Assembly: GCF_005490785.1 (NCBI RefSeq)
Contig: NZ_CP027295.1
Span: forward strand, 1,240,001-1,304,000
Direction: 5' to 3'
Length of the DNA: 64,000 bases
Origin: Brachybacterium sp. SGAir0954
Lineage (GTDB): Bacteria; Actinomycetota; Actinomycetes; Actinomycetales; Dermabacteraceae
A program made the position numbers and the translations under genes. This document shows positions 6,779 through 16,229 of this stretch, in pieces (position 1 is the first letter of the stretch; each line of letters begins with the position of its first letter). The notes beneath the pieces are model-generated. The model did no database searches, was not told where the DNA came from, and worked only from the letters and a program-made list of their open reading frames with translations.

Positions 6779-8802
6779 GACCTCATTGAACCATCGGTGC
6801 CGCGGCAGGGGAGCAGGCGCAGGAGCTTCGCGTCGCCCTCCTGCGCGACGACGACCCCGACGCCGGAGGAGGAGAGGTCCGTCATCCCGGACATCGTGTC
6901 GCGGCGGTCCCAGAGCTCCTCGGGCCCGAAGTCCAGGGCGTACTCGACGCCCTCCTCGTGCATCGCGTCGCACACCCGCGGGTCGTGCCGCGCCTCGTCC
7001 AGCCGGTCGTGCAGCAGCTTCGTGGAGCGCGGCACCTCCTCGGACATGTACAGGCTCGTCACCTCGCGGTCCGCGAGCGCGTAGACGAGGGAGCTGCCGT
7101 TCCAGGGGTTGGTCGCGACCACGGCGTCCGGAGGCACGATCCCCGGCACCTCCGCGAGCAGCGCGCGCTCGTCCGGGGAGAGCAGCTGTCGCCCCTGCCA
7201 CTGCGGGAGCGCGCCGCGCTCCGCCTGGCCGGTCGCGGGGGAGGCCCAGGAGACGGCGAGGACGAGCGGGGCGACGAGCACGCCGAGCGCTCCGATCGCG
7301 GTGAGCACGGACGCCGGCGCGCCGCGCGCCGCCGCCCGGTCCCGGAGCGCCCGCCCGATCGCCTCGAGGCCCACGGCGAGCAGGGGCACGGCGAGCACCA
7401 CGGTCAGCGCGGAGATCCGGTGGTTGTCGCTGTAGAAGGGCCCGGTGAGCAGGTAGCGCAGGTCCCCCTCGGGCAGGGAGCGGATGAGGACGTCGGCGCC
7501 GGCGGCGACCAGCCACGGGGCGAGCAGCCAGCGCGAGCGGCTCCGCAGCGCGACCGCGAGCACCGCGACGAGCAGGATCAGCGCGAGCGGCAGGAAGGCC
7601 TGCGACGAGTTGGGGGCCAGGGAGAGCACCTGGCGCACCGCCTCCCCGGGACGCGCGGTGCGGTCCCAGGAGGAGGCGCCGCGGGACGGCCGCGCGATGC
7701 TCCACCCGACGAGGCCGGCGGCGAGGGCGAGCAGGGCGAGCCCCGCGGTCGCCGCGAGCCCCGCGGGGGCGTCCGCGTCCCCGCGGCGGAGCGAGCGCAC
7801 ACGCATCCCCACGGCGACGAGCGCCATCGGCAGCCCGAGCACGATCGCCGCGAGCGACCCCTGCGGGTGCGCGAGGGTCACGGCGAGCAGGGAGGCGATC
7901 AGGATCGCCGCGAGCTGCGCGGGATCGGGCCGGCGCGCGGCGGGGGAGAGGGCGAGCAGGTGCGCGGCCCCGAGCAGCAGCGTGGGCAGCAGGACGATCG
8001 AGAGCAGGTAGGGCAGCAGCAGCCCCCAGCTCATGAGCTCGAGCGGGAAGGCGCCGCTGATCCCGGCGAGGGCTCCGGCGAGGCCGACGGCGGCCCGACC
8101 GCCCGAGGTCGCGGAGCCTACGAGGGCCATCATCCCCAGCGGCCACACGAGGCAGCCGGCGGCGAGCATGAGCACGTTCGAGGCGAGGGCGACGTCCTGC
8201 CCCGAGAGCTGGGCGACGAGGCTCGCCGCCTGGTGCCACAGGGCCGGGTAGTAGCCGGACTCCCCGGGCAGGCGGGTCATCCCGCCGACGACGCCGACGG
8301 AGGCGTCGTGCAGGCGCATCACGTGCCGCACGGCGCTGAGGTGGAAGACGTTGTCGAAGGTCTGGCTGACGGCGTCCACCGACCCCATGCGCCGCAGCTG
8401 CAGCACCAGCAGGCTCCCGCCGCCGAGGAGCAGTCCCGCGGCGGGCGCGAGCGCGGCCCGCAGGCCCTCGCGCCCCGTCGGCAGGAGCGGAAGCGCGGGA
8501 CGGCCTGCGGCACCCAGGTGTCGGGGGCGCGGCCCCGCGCGCCGACGGTGCAGCTCGCGCGCCCCGAGCACGACCCCGGCGAGCAGGATCCCGAGGGCCA
8601 GCGGCACGAGCAGCGACCAGTCCGCCCGCAGTTCGTGCCCGACCTCCGCGGAGAGCGCGATGACGGCGAGGGAGAGCACGGGCAGCACCGCGCACAGCAC
8701 GAGCCCGCGCATCCGCAGGGCGAGCGCGAGGGGCAGCCCCGGCAGGGCCAGCACCGCGATCGTGGCGATCGCGGCGAGGAGGGTCCCCTCGAGCAGGTCC
8801 AT
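6775..8802 (-). CDS. Large polytopic membrane protein, DUF6541/GT-C-like
   Basis: 675 aa with roughly 14-16 predicted membrane spans, starting MDLLEGTLLAAIATIAVLAL. The first large extracellular loop has QTFDNVFHLSAVRHVMRL and GESGYYPALWHQAASL, a layout I associate with the actinobacterial DUF6541 proteins and with GT-C glycosyltransferases that use polyprenyl-linked sugars. The C-terminal 150 residues form a soluble domain with PWNGSSLVYALADREV and DRRDTMSGM. The ATG lies 1 nt after the acyltransferase stop, with GGAGG 8 nt upstream. Context suggests a transferase or polymerase for a surface glycan; the activity itself is inference. Confidence 0.72.
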   Translation of the reverse strand: MDLLEGTLLAAIATIAVLALPGLPLALALRMRGLVLCAVLPVLSLAVIALSAEVGHELRADWSLLVPLALGILLAGVVLGARELHRRRAGPRPRHLGAAGRPALPLLPTGREGLRAALAPAAGLLLGGGSLLVLQLRRMGSVDAVSQTFDNVFHLSAVRHVMRLHDASVGVVGGMTRLPGESGYYPALWHQAASLVAQLSGQDVALASNVLMLAAGCLVWPLGMMALVGSATSGGRAAVGLAGALAGISGAFPLELMSWGLLLPYLLSIVLLPTLLLGAAHLLALSPAARRPDPAQLAAILIASLLAVTLAHPQGSLAAIVLGLPMALVAVGMRVRSLRRGDADAPAGLAATAGLALLALAAGLVGWSIARPSRGASSWDRTARPGEAVRQVLSLAPNSSQAFLPLALILLVAVLAVALRSRSRWLLAPWLVAAGADVLIRSLPEGDLRYLLTGPFYSDNHRISALTVVLAVPLLAVGLEAIGRALRDRAAARGAPASVLTAIGALGVLVAPLVLAVSWASPATGQAERGALPQWQGRQLLSPDERALLAEVPGIVPPDAVVATNPWNGSSLVYALADREVTSLYMSEEVPRSTKLLHDRLDEARHDPRVCDAMHEEGVEYALDFGPEELWDRRDTMSGMTDLSSSGVGVVVAQEGDAKLLRLLPCRGTDGSMRS

Positions 8803-8803
8803 C

Positions 8804-11166
8804 TCAGGAGCCTCCTTCCGCGCGCTCCCGGACGCTGAGCGGGCCGGTGGGCCCGTCGAGGACCGCGGTCGCCGCGGGGGCGAGGGCCAGCTGCGTGAAG
8901 CGCTTGGTGAGGTGGTCGTCGTCCATGTACACGTAGGTGTCGCCGAGCACGGGGGAGCAGCGGCCCTCGGGGCAGATCTGTGCGCTGAGGTCCAGGAGCG
9001 TGAGGCTGCCGCCGCCCTCGGCGGGGGTGAGGCCCGCGGCCGGGTTCTCCGGGGCGAGCTTCGCGGAGGCGTCCGCGCCGCAGGCGGCGTCGGCCTCCAC
9101 CGGGGTGCCGTCGGCCCCGATCACCGCCTCCGCGCACGCGTACTCGTCCTCGGTCCAGCGCGGGGTGTCGCGAGCGCTGATGACGTCGATGCCGCGCGAG
9201 GTGAGCTCCTGCACCGCGGTCGCCATGCCCTCCGGCGTGGTCTCCTCGGCGGAGTCCGGCACGGTCCGCGTGGAGGTCGTGAGCACCACGTCGGGCTGCA
9301 CGGCGTCGAGGTAGGAGAGCACGTAGTCGTCGTAGCCGGAGCAGTACCGGCTCTCCTCGGTGCCGGGCACGAAGTCGCAGCTGTCCATGTGGAGGTTCAC
9401 GACCTGCAGGTCGTGCTCCTGGGCCCAGGGCAGGATCGCGGGGATGTACTGGCGGGCGTGGGAGCTGCCGACGACGACGAGCAGCCCGGCGTGAGCGGTG
9501 CCGTCGGGCAGCAGCTGCTGGCAGGGCACGTGCCGGAAGGTCGTCGAGGGGGCGAGGTCCCCGGCGCAGGACTCGGGCAGGTTCGGCCACTGCGAGCCGA
9601 GCTCCCAGCCCTGCGGCAGGATCTGGGCGGGCGCCTCGGTGAGCACCGCGTCGGTGGGCTCGGCGGGGGCGGCGGTCGCCGCGGGCTCCGCGGACGCCTC
9701 GTGCTGGAGCAGGCCCCACCAGGTGCCGGTCGTCCCGGCCACGAGCGCCACGCTGAGCCCCACGGCGGCGAGCGCGCGCCAGGGCCGGGCCTCGAGCCAG
9801 GCGGAGCGGCGGATCGGCGCATCCACGAGCTTGGTGAGGCCCCAGGCGAGGAGCACCGCGGCGGTGAGCAGGACGAGCCCGTCCAGCAGCCCGGCCCGCT
9901 GGTGGCCGCTCACGTGCAGCCACAGCACGAGCATCGGCCAGTGGACGAGGTAGAGCGCGTAGGAGATGTCGCCGACGAACGCCGCCGGCCTGGTCGAGAG
10001 CAGGCGGTCCGCGCCCCACCGCGTGCCCGAGTGTCCGGCGACCACGACCGCGCCCGCCGCGATCAGCGGCACCACGGCGATCCAGCCGGGGAACTGCGAG
10101 GACACGTCCAGGACGATGCCGACGGCGAGCAGCCCCGCGATGCCCGCCCATCCGGAGAGCGCCCGCAGCGACCGCAGCCGCGGGGCGGTCCCGTCCTCCG
10201 GCCGGGCCGCCCCGGTGAGGCGGTCGATCGCGGGCAGGGCGAGGGCGAGCAGGGAGCCGGCCGCGAACTCCCACAGCCGGGCCAGGGTGTCGAAGTAGGC
10301 GACCGGCTGCTGGATCGCCGTGGAGTGCACGGACCAGGCGAGGGAGGCCGCTCCGATCACGAGCATGAGGACTGTCAGGGGGCGTCGCACGCCGCGGCCG
10401 CGGCGTGCGAGCGGGAGCGCGAGGGCGAAGAGCAGGGGCCACAGCACGAACGCCTGTCCCTGCACGCTGAGGGACCAGAAGTGCTGCAGCGGCGAGGCGG
10501 CCCCGGCGTCCCGCGCCTGGTAGTCGACCTGCAGCTGCACGAGCACGAGGTTCTCGACGTAGGCGGCGGAGGCCACCGCCTGCTGCATGATCGAGGGCCA
10601 GGCGGAGGCCGGCAGCAGCAGGCCCGTCCCCAGCAGCACGAGCAGGATCGTCACCGCCGCGGGCGGCAGCAGCCGCTTGAAGGTGTGCAGCCAGTAGCGG
10701 GGCACGCCGAGCGGGCGGCCGCTCTCCAGGCGGCGCACGAAGGTGCCGGTGAGGAAGAAGGCGGAGAGGAACAGGAAGACGTCGACGCCGCCGGAGACGC
10801 GGCCGAGCCAGATGTGGTAGACCGCGACGAGCCCGAGGGCGACGGCGCGCAGGCCGTGCAGCTCGGCGCGGAACGCGGGCCGGGCGCGGGGCCGCTCGGG
10901 GAGACCCGCCGGCGCCGGGGCCGGGTCGTCCCCCGGAGCGGCTGCTCGGTCCGGCGTCTCCTCCCGCCCGGAGACCGACTCGCCCGTCGACCAGGCGTCC
11001 TGGGCCTCCTGCTCGACGTGCGCCTCGATCGGGCCCTGCAGCCAGTCCTCGAGCGCGGTGGCGCGCGGCGCGAGGGGCGGGCTCAGCCAGTCCCCGAGCC
11101 CCGAGCGGGGCGCCGTGCGGGGCTCGGGCTCCTGCTCACCCTGCGTCCAGTCCTCGAGCGCGTCAC
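8804..11166 (-). CDS. Acyltransferase-3/SGNH O-acyltransferase, start codon apparently lost
   Basis: OafA/OatA-like enzyme: a multi-span acyltransferase-3 domain followed by an extracytoplasmic SGNH domain that transfers acyl (usually acetyl) groups to surface glycans. The core begins with RAELHGLRAVALGLVAVYHIW and SGGVDVFLFLSAFFLTGTF; the SGNH part shows VVGSSHARQY and MDDDHLTKRF. The conserved N-terminus and about 130 preceding residues of hydrophilic Asp/Glu/Trp-rich sequence, with two ALEDW-x-QG repeats, read through in one frame from about 11163. That frame has no ATG, GTG or TTG before 10738, which lies inside the conserved domain. A GTG at 11166 is one base out of frame. Coordinates assume that start plus one missing base. 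Either the gene is frameshifted or the sequence has an error. Confidence 0.75.
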
Positions 11167-11186
11167 GCGGCGGGGCAGACCGATCG

Positions 11187-11211
11187 GGGCGCCCGCGCGG
11201 TGCGGGCGCCC
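11187..11211 (-). terminator. GC-rich hairpin after ugd
   Basis: Perfect 10-bp inverted repeat GGGCGCCCGC / GCGGGCGCCC with a 5-nt loop, 73 nt after the ugd stop and about 20 nt before the presumed acyltransferase start. There is no T-run, which is common for actinobacterial terminators. Confidence 0.55.
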
Positions 11212-11283
11212 TGTCGTCGTCGGGCGAGCGGATCGTCGGCTCTCTGGCGCGGGTCCGAGCTCAGGCGGGGCGGTGCCCGCCGC

Positions 11284-12600
11284 TCAGGGGCGGCCCAGGG
11301 ACTGGTAGGTCCAGCCGGCGTCGCGCCACTGCTGCGGGTCCAGGACGTTGCGGCCGTCGATCATGTGCGCCGTGCCGACGACCTCCTTGAGGGCGACGGG
11401 GTCGAGCTCCTTGAACTGCGTCCACTCGGTGAGCAGGAGGACGAGGTCGGCGTCCTTCGCGGCGGCGAAGGCGTCCTCGGCGATCGCGAGGTTCGGTCGC
11501 TCGGCGTGGACGCGCTCGTTCGCGGCGGGGTCGGTGACGACGACGTCGGCCCCGCGGCCGGAGATCTTCGAGGCGATGTACAGCGCGGGGGACTGGCGGG
11601 TGTCGTCGGAGTCGGGCTTGAAGGCGGCGCCGAGCACGGCGACCCGCTTGCCGGTGAAGCTGCCGCCGAGGGCCTTGCGGGCCATGTTCACGACGTGGTC
11701 GCGGCGGCGGTTGTTGACGTGGTCGACCTCGCGGAGGAACCCGAGGGCCTCGGTGACGCCGAGCTCGCCGGCGCGGGCCATGAAGGCGCGGATGTCCTTG
11801 GGCAGGCAGCCGCCGCCGAAGCCGATGCCGGCGCGGAGGAACTTCGGGCCGATCCGGTCGTCCAGGCCGATCGCCTCGGCGATGACGGAGACGTCGGCGC
11901 CGGTGGCCTCGCAGACCTCGGCGACGGCGTTGATGAACGAGATCTTCGTGGCGAGGAAGGAGTTCGCGGAGACCTTCACGAGCTCGGCGGTCGCGTAGTT
12001 GCCGATCACCAGCGGGGTCTCGACCTCGAGCATCGGCGCGTACATCTCGTCGAGGACCTCACGGGCGCGGGCGGCCTCGGCGGGGTCCTCGGGCAGGCCG
12101 TAGACGATGCGGTCGGGGTGGAGGGTGTCCTTGACGGCGAAGCCCTCGCGGAGGAACTCGGGGTTCCAGGCGAGCGGGGCGTCCGAGCCGCCGGCGCGGA
12201 GGCGCTCGCGCAGGGAGGCCGCGGTGCCGACGGGCACGGTGGAGCGGCCGAGGACGACGGCCGTGTCCGAGAGGTGGGGGAGGAGGGAGTCGACCGCGGC
12301 GTGGACGTAGGTGAGGTCCGCGCCGGCGCCGTCGATCTGCTGGGGGGTGCCCACGCAGATGACGTGCGCGGTGTAGTCCGCGGCGTCGGAGTAGTCGGTG
12401 GAGAAGCGCAGGCGGCCGGAGGCGAGCGCCTCGGCGAGGACCTTCTCGAAGCCCGGCTCGTGGAAGGGGGCGATGCCCTCGTTCAGGCCGTCGATCTTCC
12501 TCTGGTCCACGTCCAGGCCGAGCACCTCGTGCCCGATCGAGGCCATCGAGGCGGCGTAGACCGCGCCCAGGTATCCACATCCCACCGTCGTGATTCGCAT
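11284..12600 (-). CDS. ugd: UDP-glucose/GDP-mannose dehydrogenase family protein
   Basis: NAD-dependent two-step oxidation of a nucleotide sugar to the uronic acid, most likely UDP-glucose to UDP-glucuronate. The N-terminal Rossmann motif VGCGYLGAVYAASMASIGHEV starts at residue 5. The catalytic region has NPEFLREGFAV, KVSANSFLATKISFINAVAEVCE, and the active-site cysteine motif GIGFGGGCLPKD. The C-terminal domain has GAAFKPDSDDTRQSPAL. The 438 aa length is normal. The ATG at 12600 is set by TACCAT 7 nt upstream. It heads the left-pointing surface-glycan genes and is divergent from a GT-C-like gene. Confidence 0.92.
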   Translation of the reverse strand: MRITTVGCGYLGAVYAASMASIGHEVLGLDVDQRKIDGLNEGIAPFHEPGFEKVLAEALASGRLRFSTDYSDAADYTAHVICVGTPQQIDGAGADLTYVHAAVDSLLPHLSDTAVVLGRSTVPVGTAASLRERLRAGGSDAPLAWNPEFLREGFAVKDTLHPDRIVYGLPEDPAEAARAREVLDEMYAPMLEVETPLVIGNYATAELVKVSANSFLATKISFINAVAEVCEATGADVSVIAEAIGLDDRIGPKFLRAGIGFGGGCLPKDIRAFMARAGELGVTEALGFLREVDHVNNRRRDHVVNMARKALGGSFTGKRVAVLGAAFKPDSDDTRQSPALYIASKISGRGADVVVTDPAANERVHAERPNLAIAEDAFAAAKDADLVLLLTEWTQFKELDPVALKEVVGTAHMIDGRNVLDPQQWRDAGWTYQSLGRP

Positions 12601-12607
12601 GTCCAGA

Positions 12608-12636
12608 ATGGTAGTCGCAGGCGGCGCCCGTACGAT
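12608..12636. promoter_or_regulatory. Divergent -10 elements for ugd and the 12693 gene
   Basis: On the minus strand TACCAT (12613-12608) sits 7 nt from the ugd ATG, so that transcript is probably leaderless. On the plus strand TACGAT (12631-12636) would start an mRNA with a leader of about 50 nt, with GGGAG at 12682 as the ribosome binding site of the next gene. Confidence 0.5.
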
Positions 12637-12692
12637 GACACGGTCCCGCGACCCGACCGGGCTCGCTCCGTCTCCGCCCCCGGGAGTCCCCG

Positions 12693-14555
12693 ATGACCGC
12701 CCTCGACGCACCGCCCTCCTGGACTCCGTGGAGGGACGGGGACCGTGCCGACGACGCCCGTGCCGCGCGCCTCCCGTGGACGGTCCTCGCCGGGATCGCC
12801 GTCCTCGTCTGCGCGGCGCTGAACTGCTACATCGCGCTCGGCGCGGTGACCCCGTCGTTCCCCTTCGACGAGGTGACCCTGCTCGAGTACGCGAGGTACT
12901 TCGCGCAGGGCGGCGGGCAGATCACCCCCGTCGAGGGAGCCGGCTACTTCCCGGCGTGGTCGCTGATGATCGCGCCGCTGTGGTGGGTCACCTCCAGCCC
13001 GGCCGTGTTCTATGCCGCGGTGATCTGGGTCGGGGTGGGCGTGGCGATCCTCACGATCTGGCCGCTCGCCCTCATCGTGCGGCGCTTCGGCCTGACCCCC
13101 GCGCAGGCGGTGGTGGTCGGCGCGATCGTCATGAGCATTCCCTCACGCGCCGTCCAGTCGGACTACACGATGAGCGAGAAGCCCCTCTTCCTCGTCATCG
13201 CCCTGCTCGTGCTCGCCGCCATCCGGCTGTGGGAGAGGCCGACGATGCCGCGGGCGGCGGTGTTCTCACTGCTTGCCGTGCTGACCGGGTTCATGCACTC
13301 CCGCGCCACCGTGCTGCTCATCGCCTGCCTCATCTGGCTGGCCCTGTTCGCGCTGCGCAGCTGGAAGGCCTCGCTGGTGGGCCTCGCGGTCGCCGCCCCG
13401 CTGGGATGGCTCAGCTATCGCTACGCCATGCAGCTGAACGTCGACCTCCTGCAGGGCAGCTTCAAGCAGGGGCTGAACCTCACCGAGAACCTCTCCACCG
13501 CGCGCCCGTCCATCATCCTGCGGGTCGTCCTCGGACAGAGCTGGAACCAGACCGTGGCCACGCTCGGGGTGTTCCTCGTCGGGGTGGTCGTCGTGCTGTG
13601 GATCATCTGGACCGAGCTGCGGCGGCACCGCGCCGTCGGCCCGGCGAGCCTGGTGGGGGCCATGTTCCTCGGGATCTTCCTGGTCTCGATCGCCTCCTGG
13701 GCGAACGAGGAGTCCCTGTACCTCGCCGACTGGCGACGCCTGGACGCCTGGATCTACGGACGCTACATGGAGCCCGTCACCGCCCTGATCGTCGCGGCGG
13801 GGCTCGTCGCGCTGGTGCGAGGACTGCGCACCTCCGTCCTCGTCGTCGCCGGCCTCGCCGCGCTCGCGGTCATCGTCCCCACCGTGCTGTGGGTCGCTCC
13901 CGACGCCCCCACCTGGGGCTACATCACGCCGGCGCACATCGGCGGGGTCATGCCCTGGGCCTCCCTGCTGCCTCACGCGGACGCGGCCACCTGGACCTGG
14001 GGACTCGTCCCCACCCTGACCAACGCCAACCGGTTCTGGGCCGTCGCGTCCGTGACCACTGTGGTCGCCATGCTCGTGCTGCTCGCGACGACCCTGGGGA
14101 AGGGGCGCCGGGTGCCCGCGATCGCCCTGGCCGGTGCGCTCCTCGCGGCGGCCGGGGTGGGCACCGTCGCCGCGGACCCCGCGACCGACAGCTTCCAGGA
14201 GCGCGAGGGCGGGGTGCCGGCGATCGCCGTCGAGGTGCAGCAGATCGAGAGCACCTACGGCCCGCAGGAGGTCGACTACGACCGCACCTGCAAGCCGGCG
14301 GGGGTCAACAACGCGGTCGTCCAGAACTACGTGGCCTACTGGATCACGCCGACCACCATGGACACGGTCTTCGACCCCGCCGACTACGACGCCGACGTGG
14401 TCCTGTCCTGCGAGGACTGGCCCGAGGCCGCCTCGCTCGGGGCGGTCGCCGCCCGCGGTGAGATCACCGATGGCTACCGGGTGTGGATCATGCCCGGGCC
14501 GCTGCAGGACGAGATGCGGGCCGCTGGGGCGCTGGAGGAGCCCTCCGCCGGCTGA
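12693..14555 (+). CDS. Polytopic membrane protein, probable GT-C glycosyltransferase
   Basis: 620 aa, about 12-13 membrane spans, then a soluble extracytoplasmic C-terminal domain of about 120 residues. The first loop contains FPFDEVTLLEYARYFAQGGGQ and GYFPAWSLMIAPLWW; an acidic DE pair in the first loop is typical of GT-C enzymes that use lipid-linked sugars. GGGAG 6 nt before the ATG fixes the start. It ends 13 bp from the convergent second GT-C-like gene. The specific sugar or polymer cannot be told from the sequence. Confidence 0.68.
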   Translation: MTALDAPPSWTPWRDGDRADDARAARLPWTVLAGIAVLVCAALNCYIALGAVTPSFPFDEVTLLEYARYFAQGGGQITPVEGAGYFPAWSLMIAPLWWVTSSPAVFYAAVIWVGVGVAILTIWPLALIVRRFGLTPAQAVVVGAIVMSIPSRAVQSDYTMSEKPLFLVIALLVLAAIRLWERPTMPRAAVFSLLAVLTGFMHSRATVLLIACLIWLALFALRSWKASLVGLAVAAPLGWLSYRYAMQLNVDLLQGSFKQGLNLTENLSTARPSIILRVVLGQSWNQTVATLGVFLVGVVVVLWIIWTELRRHRAVGPASLVGAMFLGIFLVSIASWANEESLYLADWRRLDAWIYGRYMEPVTALIVAAGLVALVRGLRTSVLVVAGLAALAVIVPTVLWVAPDAPTWGYITPAHIGGVMPWASLLPHADAATWTWGLVPTLTNANRFWAVASVTTVVAMLVLLATTLGKGRRVPAIALAGALLAAAGVGTVAADPATDSFQEREGGVPAIAVEVQQIESTYGPQEVDYDRTCKPAGVNNAVVQNYVAYWITPTTMDTVFDPADYDADVVLSCEDWPEAASLGAVAARGEITDGYRVWIMPGPLQDEMRAAGALEEPSAG

Positions 14556-14568
14556 GCGGGTGAGCGCG

Positions 14569-16011
14569 TCAGGCGCGGTGCGCTCTGCCCCGCTCACGCT
14601 GCGAGGCGACGACGACCAGCACCGTGGTCGCCGTCGCCGCGAGCACGGCCACCACGAGCAGCGGCAGGGCGAGGTCGGGCCGCAGCGCCGCCTGGTCCGG
14701 GGCCGAGATGCGCGGACGGTCCAGCAGATAGCCGACGACCTGCCACCAGGCCAGGACGGACCACGCCGTCAGCAGCACCGGCACAGCTCGGCGCAGCCCC
14801 CCGAGTCCCCAGGCGAGCAGCAGGCAGGTCGCCGCCAGGACCGGCAGCGAATAGCGCGGGAAGAGGTTTCCCGCCTCCTTCGAGACGTACACGAACTGCA
14901 TGAGCAGCAGCACCGCGGTGACCACGGCGAGCATCAGGACCCCCGGCAGGACGAACGGCCGCGGGACGGTCTGCGCCGCCTCGCCCCCGACGACGGCGGT
15001 GCGACGGTCCCGCCGCGCGGCGACCAGGGCGAGCACCGCGCCGAACACGACCGGTGCGACCAGCAGGCCCCAGAGCGTGATCCCGCCCGGGGTGTTCCCC
15101 GGGGAGAAGACACCCAGCAGCTTCGCCCAGTACGTCGGGTCCGTGACCACCTCGGGCACCGACGGCGGATCGGTGCGGTCGGTGTGCGCCATCGCCCAGT
15201 CGGGGTGCCCGCCCGAGACCGACCCGGTCAGGCGCAGGTTGCGCAGGTAGAACCAGCCCGACGCCCCGATCATCGCGAGACCGATCACCGTGGGTCGCAG
15301 CAGCCAGCGCAGCCGCGACAGCGGCCCGGGCGCCGCCAGTCCGCGCAGCACGAGCGCGGCGAAGACCACGAGGACCAGCGGCATCAGAGCCAGCCGGGTG
15401 AGGGAGGCGCACACCGCGGCGATCCCGAGCACCCACCAGATCCTGCCGCGACCCGGCGCGGCGGGATCGCGCGGCACGGTGATCAGCCGCAGAGCCGCCC
15501 CCAGCACCACCGTGAGCTCGAGGGCGGCGATGTCGTCGTTGTAGATCGCGCTGCCCACGCCCATCACCCAGGGGGAGGCGCCCGCGGCGAGTCCGGCGAT
15601 CCACGGGATCCAGCGCCGCCCGCCCGAGAGCGGCCGCACGGCCCACATGACCGCCGCGCAGAGGGCCGCGGCGAGCACCGTGTTGAGCACGCGCCCCGCC
15701 ATGCCCGCGATGTACGGGTGCCCGGCGTCGTAGAGGGGCCCCACCACGGGGGCGAGCAGCAGGTAGAACAGAGGCGGGTGCTGCGAGGTCCACTGCACGG
15801 GCGGGCGCGTGCCCCAGGGCAGCTGCACCTGCAGGCCCTCTTCGAAGACCGGCAGGTCCCCGTGCCACACCTGCACCGCGTAGTCGAAGTGCGCCATCTC
15901 GTCCCCCGAGGAGAACAGCGGGGTGAGGAAGCTGCGGGCGGTGGTCGCGGCGAGCACCATGACCAGGATTCCCGCGGTCACGGCGGCGTCGGCGGACAGG
16001 AAACGGCGCAC
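14569..16011 (-). CDS. GT-C family membrane glycosyltransferase (PMT/ArnT-like)
   Basis: 480 aa, roughly 11 membrane spans. A single N-terminal span is followed by a loop with SGDEMAHFDYAVQVWHGDLP and TSQHPPLFYLLLAPVVGPLYDAG, the acidic loop and HPPLFY pattern of GT-39/ArnT-like transferases; DUF2142 proteins look similar and are the main alternative. GTG start at 16011 with AAGGAG 7 nt upstream. TACGCT at 16055-16050 is a likely -10. It is divergent from the GT2 gene and probably part of the same surface-glycan pathway. Confidence 0.7.
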   Translation of the reverse strand: MRRFLSADAAVTAGILVMVLAATTARSFLTPLFSSGDEMAHFDYAVQVWHGDLPVFEEGLQVQLPWGTRPPVQWTSQHPPLFYLLLAPVVGPLYDAGHPYIAGMAGRVLNTVLAAALCAAVMWAVRPLSGGRRWIPWIAGLAAGASPWVMGVGSAIYNDDIAALELTVVLGAALRLITVPRDPAAPGRGRIWWVLGIAAVCASLTRLALMPLVLVVFAALVLRGLAAPGPLSRLRWLLRPTVIGLAMIGASGWFYLRNLRLTGSVSGGHPDWAMAHTDRTDPPSVPEVVTDPTYWAKLLGVFSPGNTPGGITLWGLLVAPVVFGAVLALVAARRDRRTAVVGGEAAQTVPRPFVLPGVLMLAVVTAVLLLMQFVYVSKEAGNLFPRYSLPVLAATCLLLAWGLGGLRRAVPVLLTAWSVLAWWQVVGYLLDRPRISAPDQAALRPDLALPLLVVAVLAATATTVLVVVASQRERGRAHRA

Positions 16012-16049
16012 GGGGTGGCTCCTTGGGCGGTACGGGGCGGGACCGGCTC

Positions 16050-16147
16050 AGCGTAGCGAGCCCGGCGACCCCACTCGGTGGTGGCCGGGGTCACGACATG
16101 CGGGTGACGACCGCTACGGCGACCCCCTGGGGTGACCTGGATACACT
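16050..16147. promoter_or_regulatory. Divergent promoter region of two glycosyltransferase genes
   Basis: The 218-bp gap 16012-16229 holds TACGCT on the minus strand (16055-16050) for the GT-C gene and TACACT on the plus strand (16142-16147) for the GT2-GT4-flippase operon, which then has a leader of about 77 nt with AAGGTGAT as ribosome binding site. Confidence 0.45.
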
Positions 16148-16229
16148 GACCCGGTTCCGCGCAGTGCCGGGGGCCGTCGGCGGAAGCGTCCGCGGGACCC
16201 GGTCACGTCCACGACAAGGTGATGTCCCC

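Noticed and set aside
5390..8695. A single 1101-residue minus-strand frame joining the M18 region to upstream sequence
   Set aside because: The part above 6778 is an Arg/Ala-rich shadow of the DUF6541-like gene; the M18 protein starts at GTG 6778 with a GTGA overlap.
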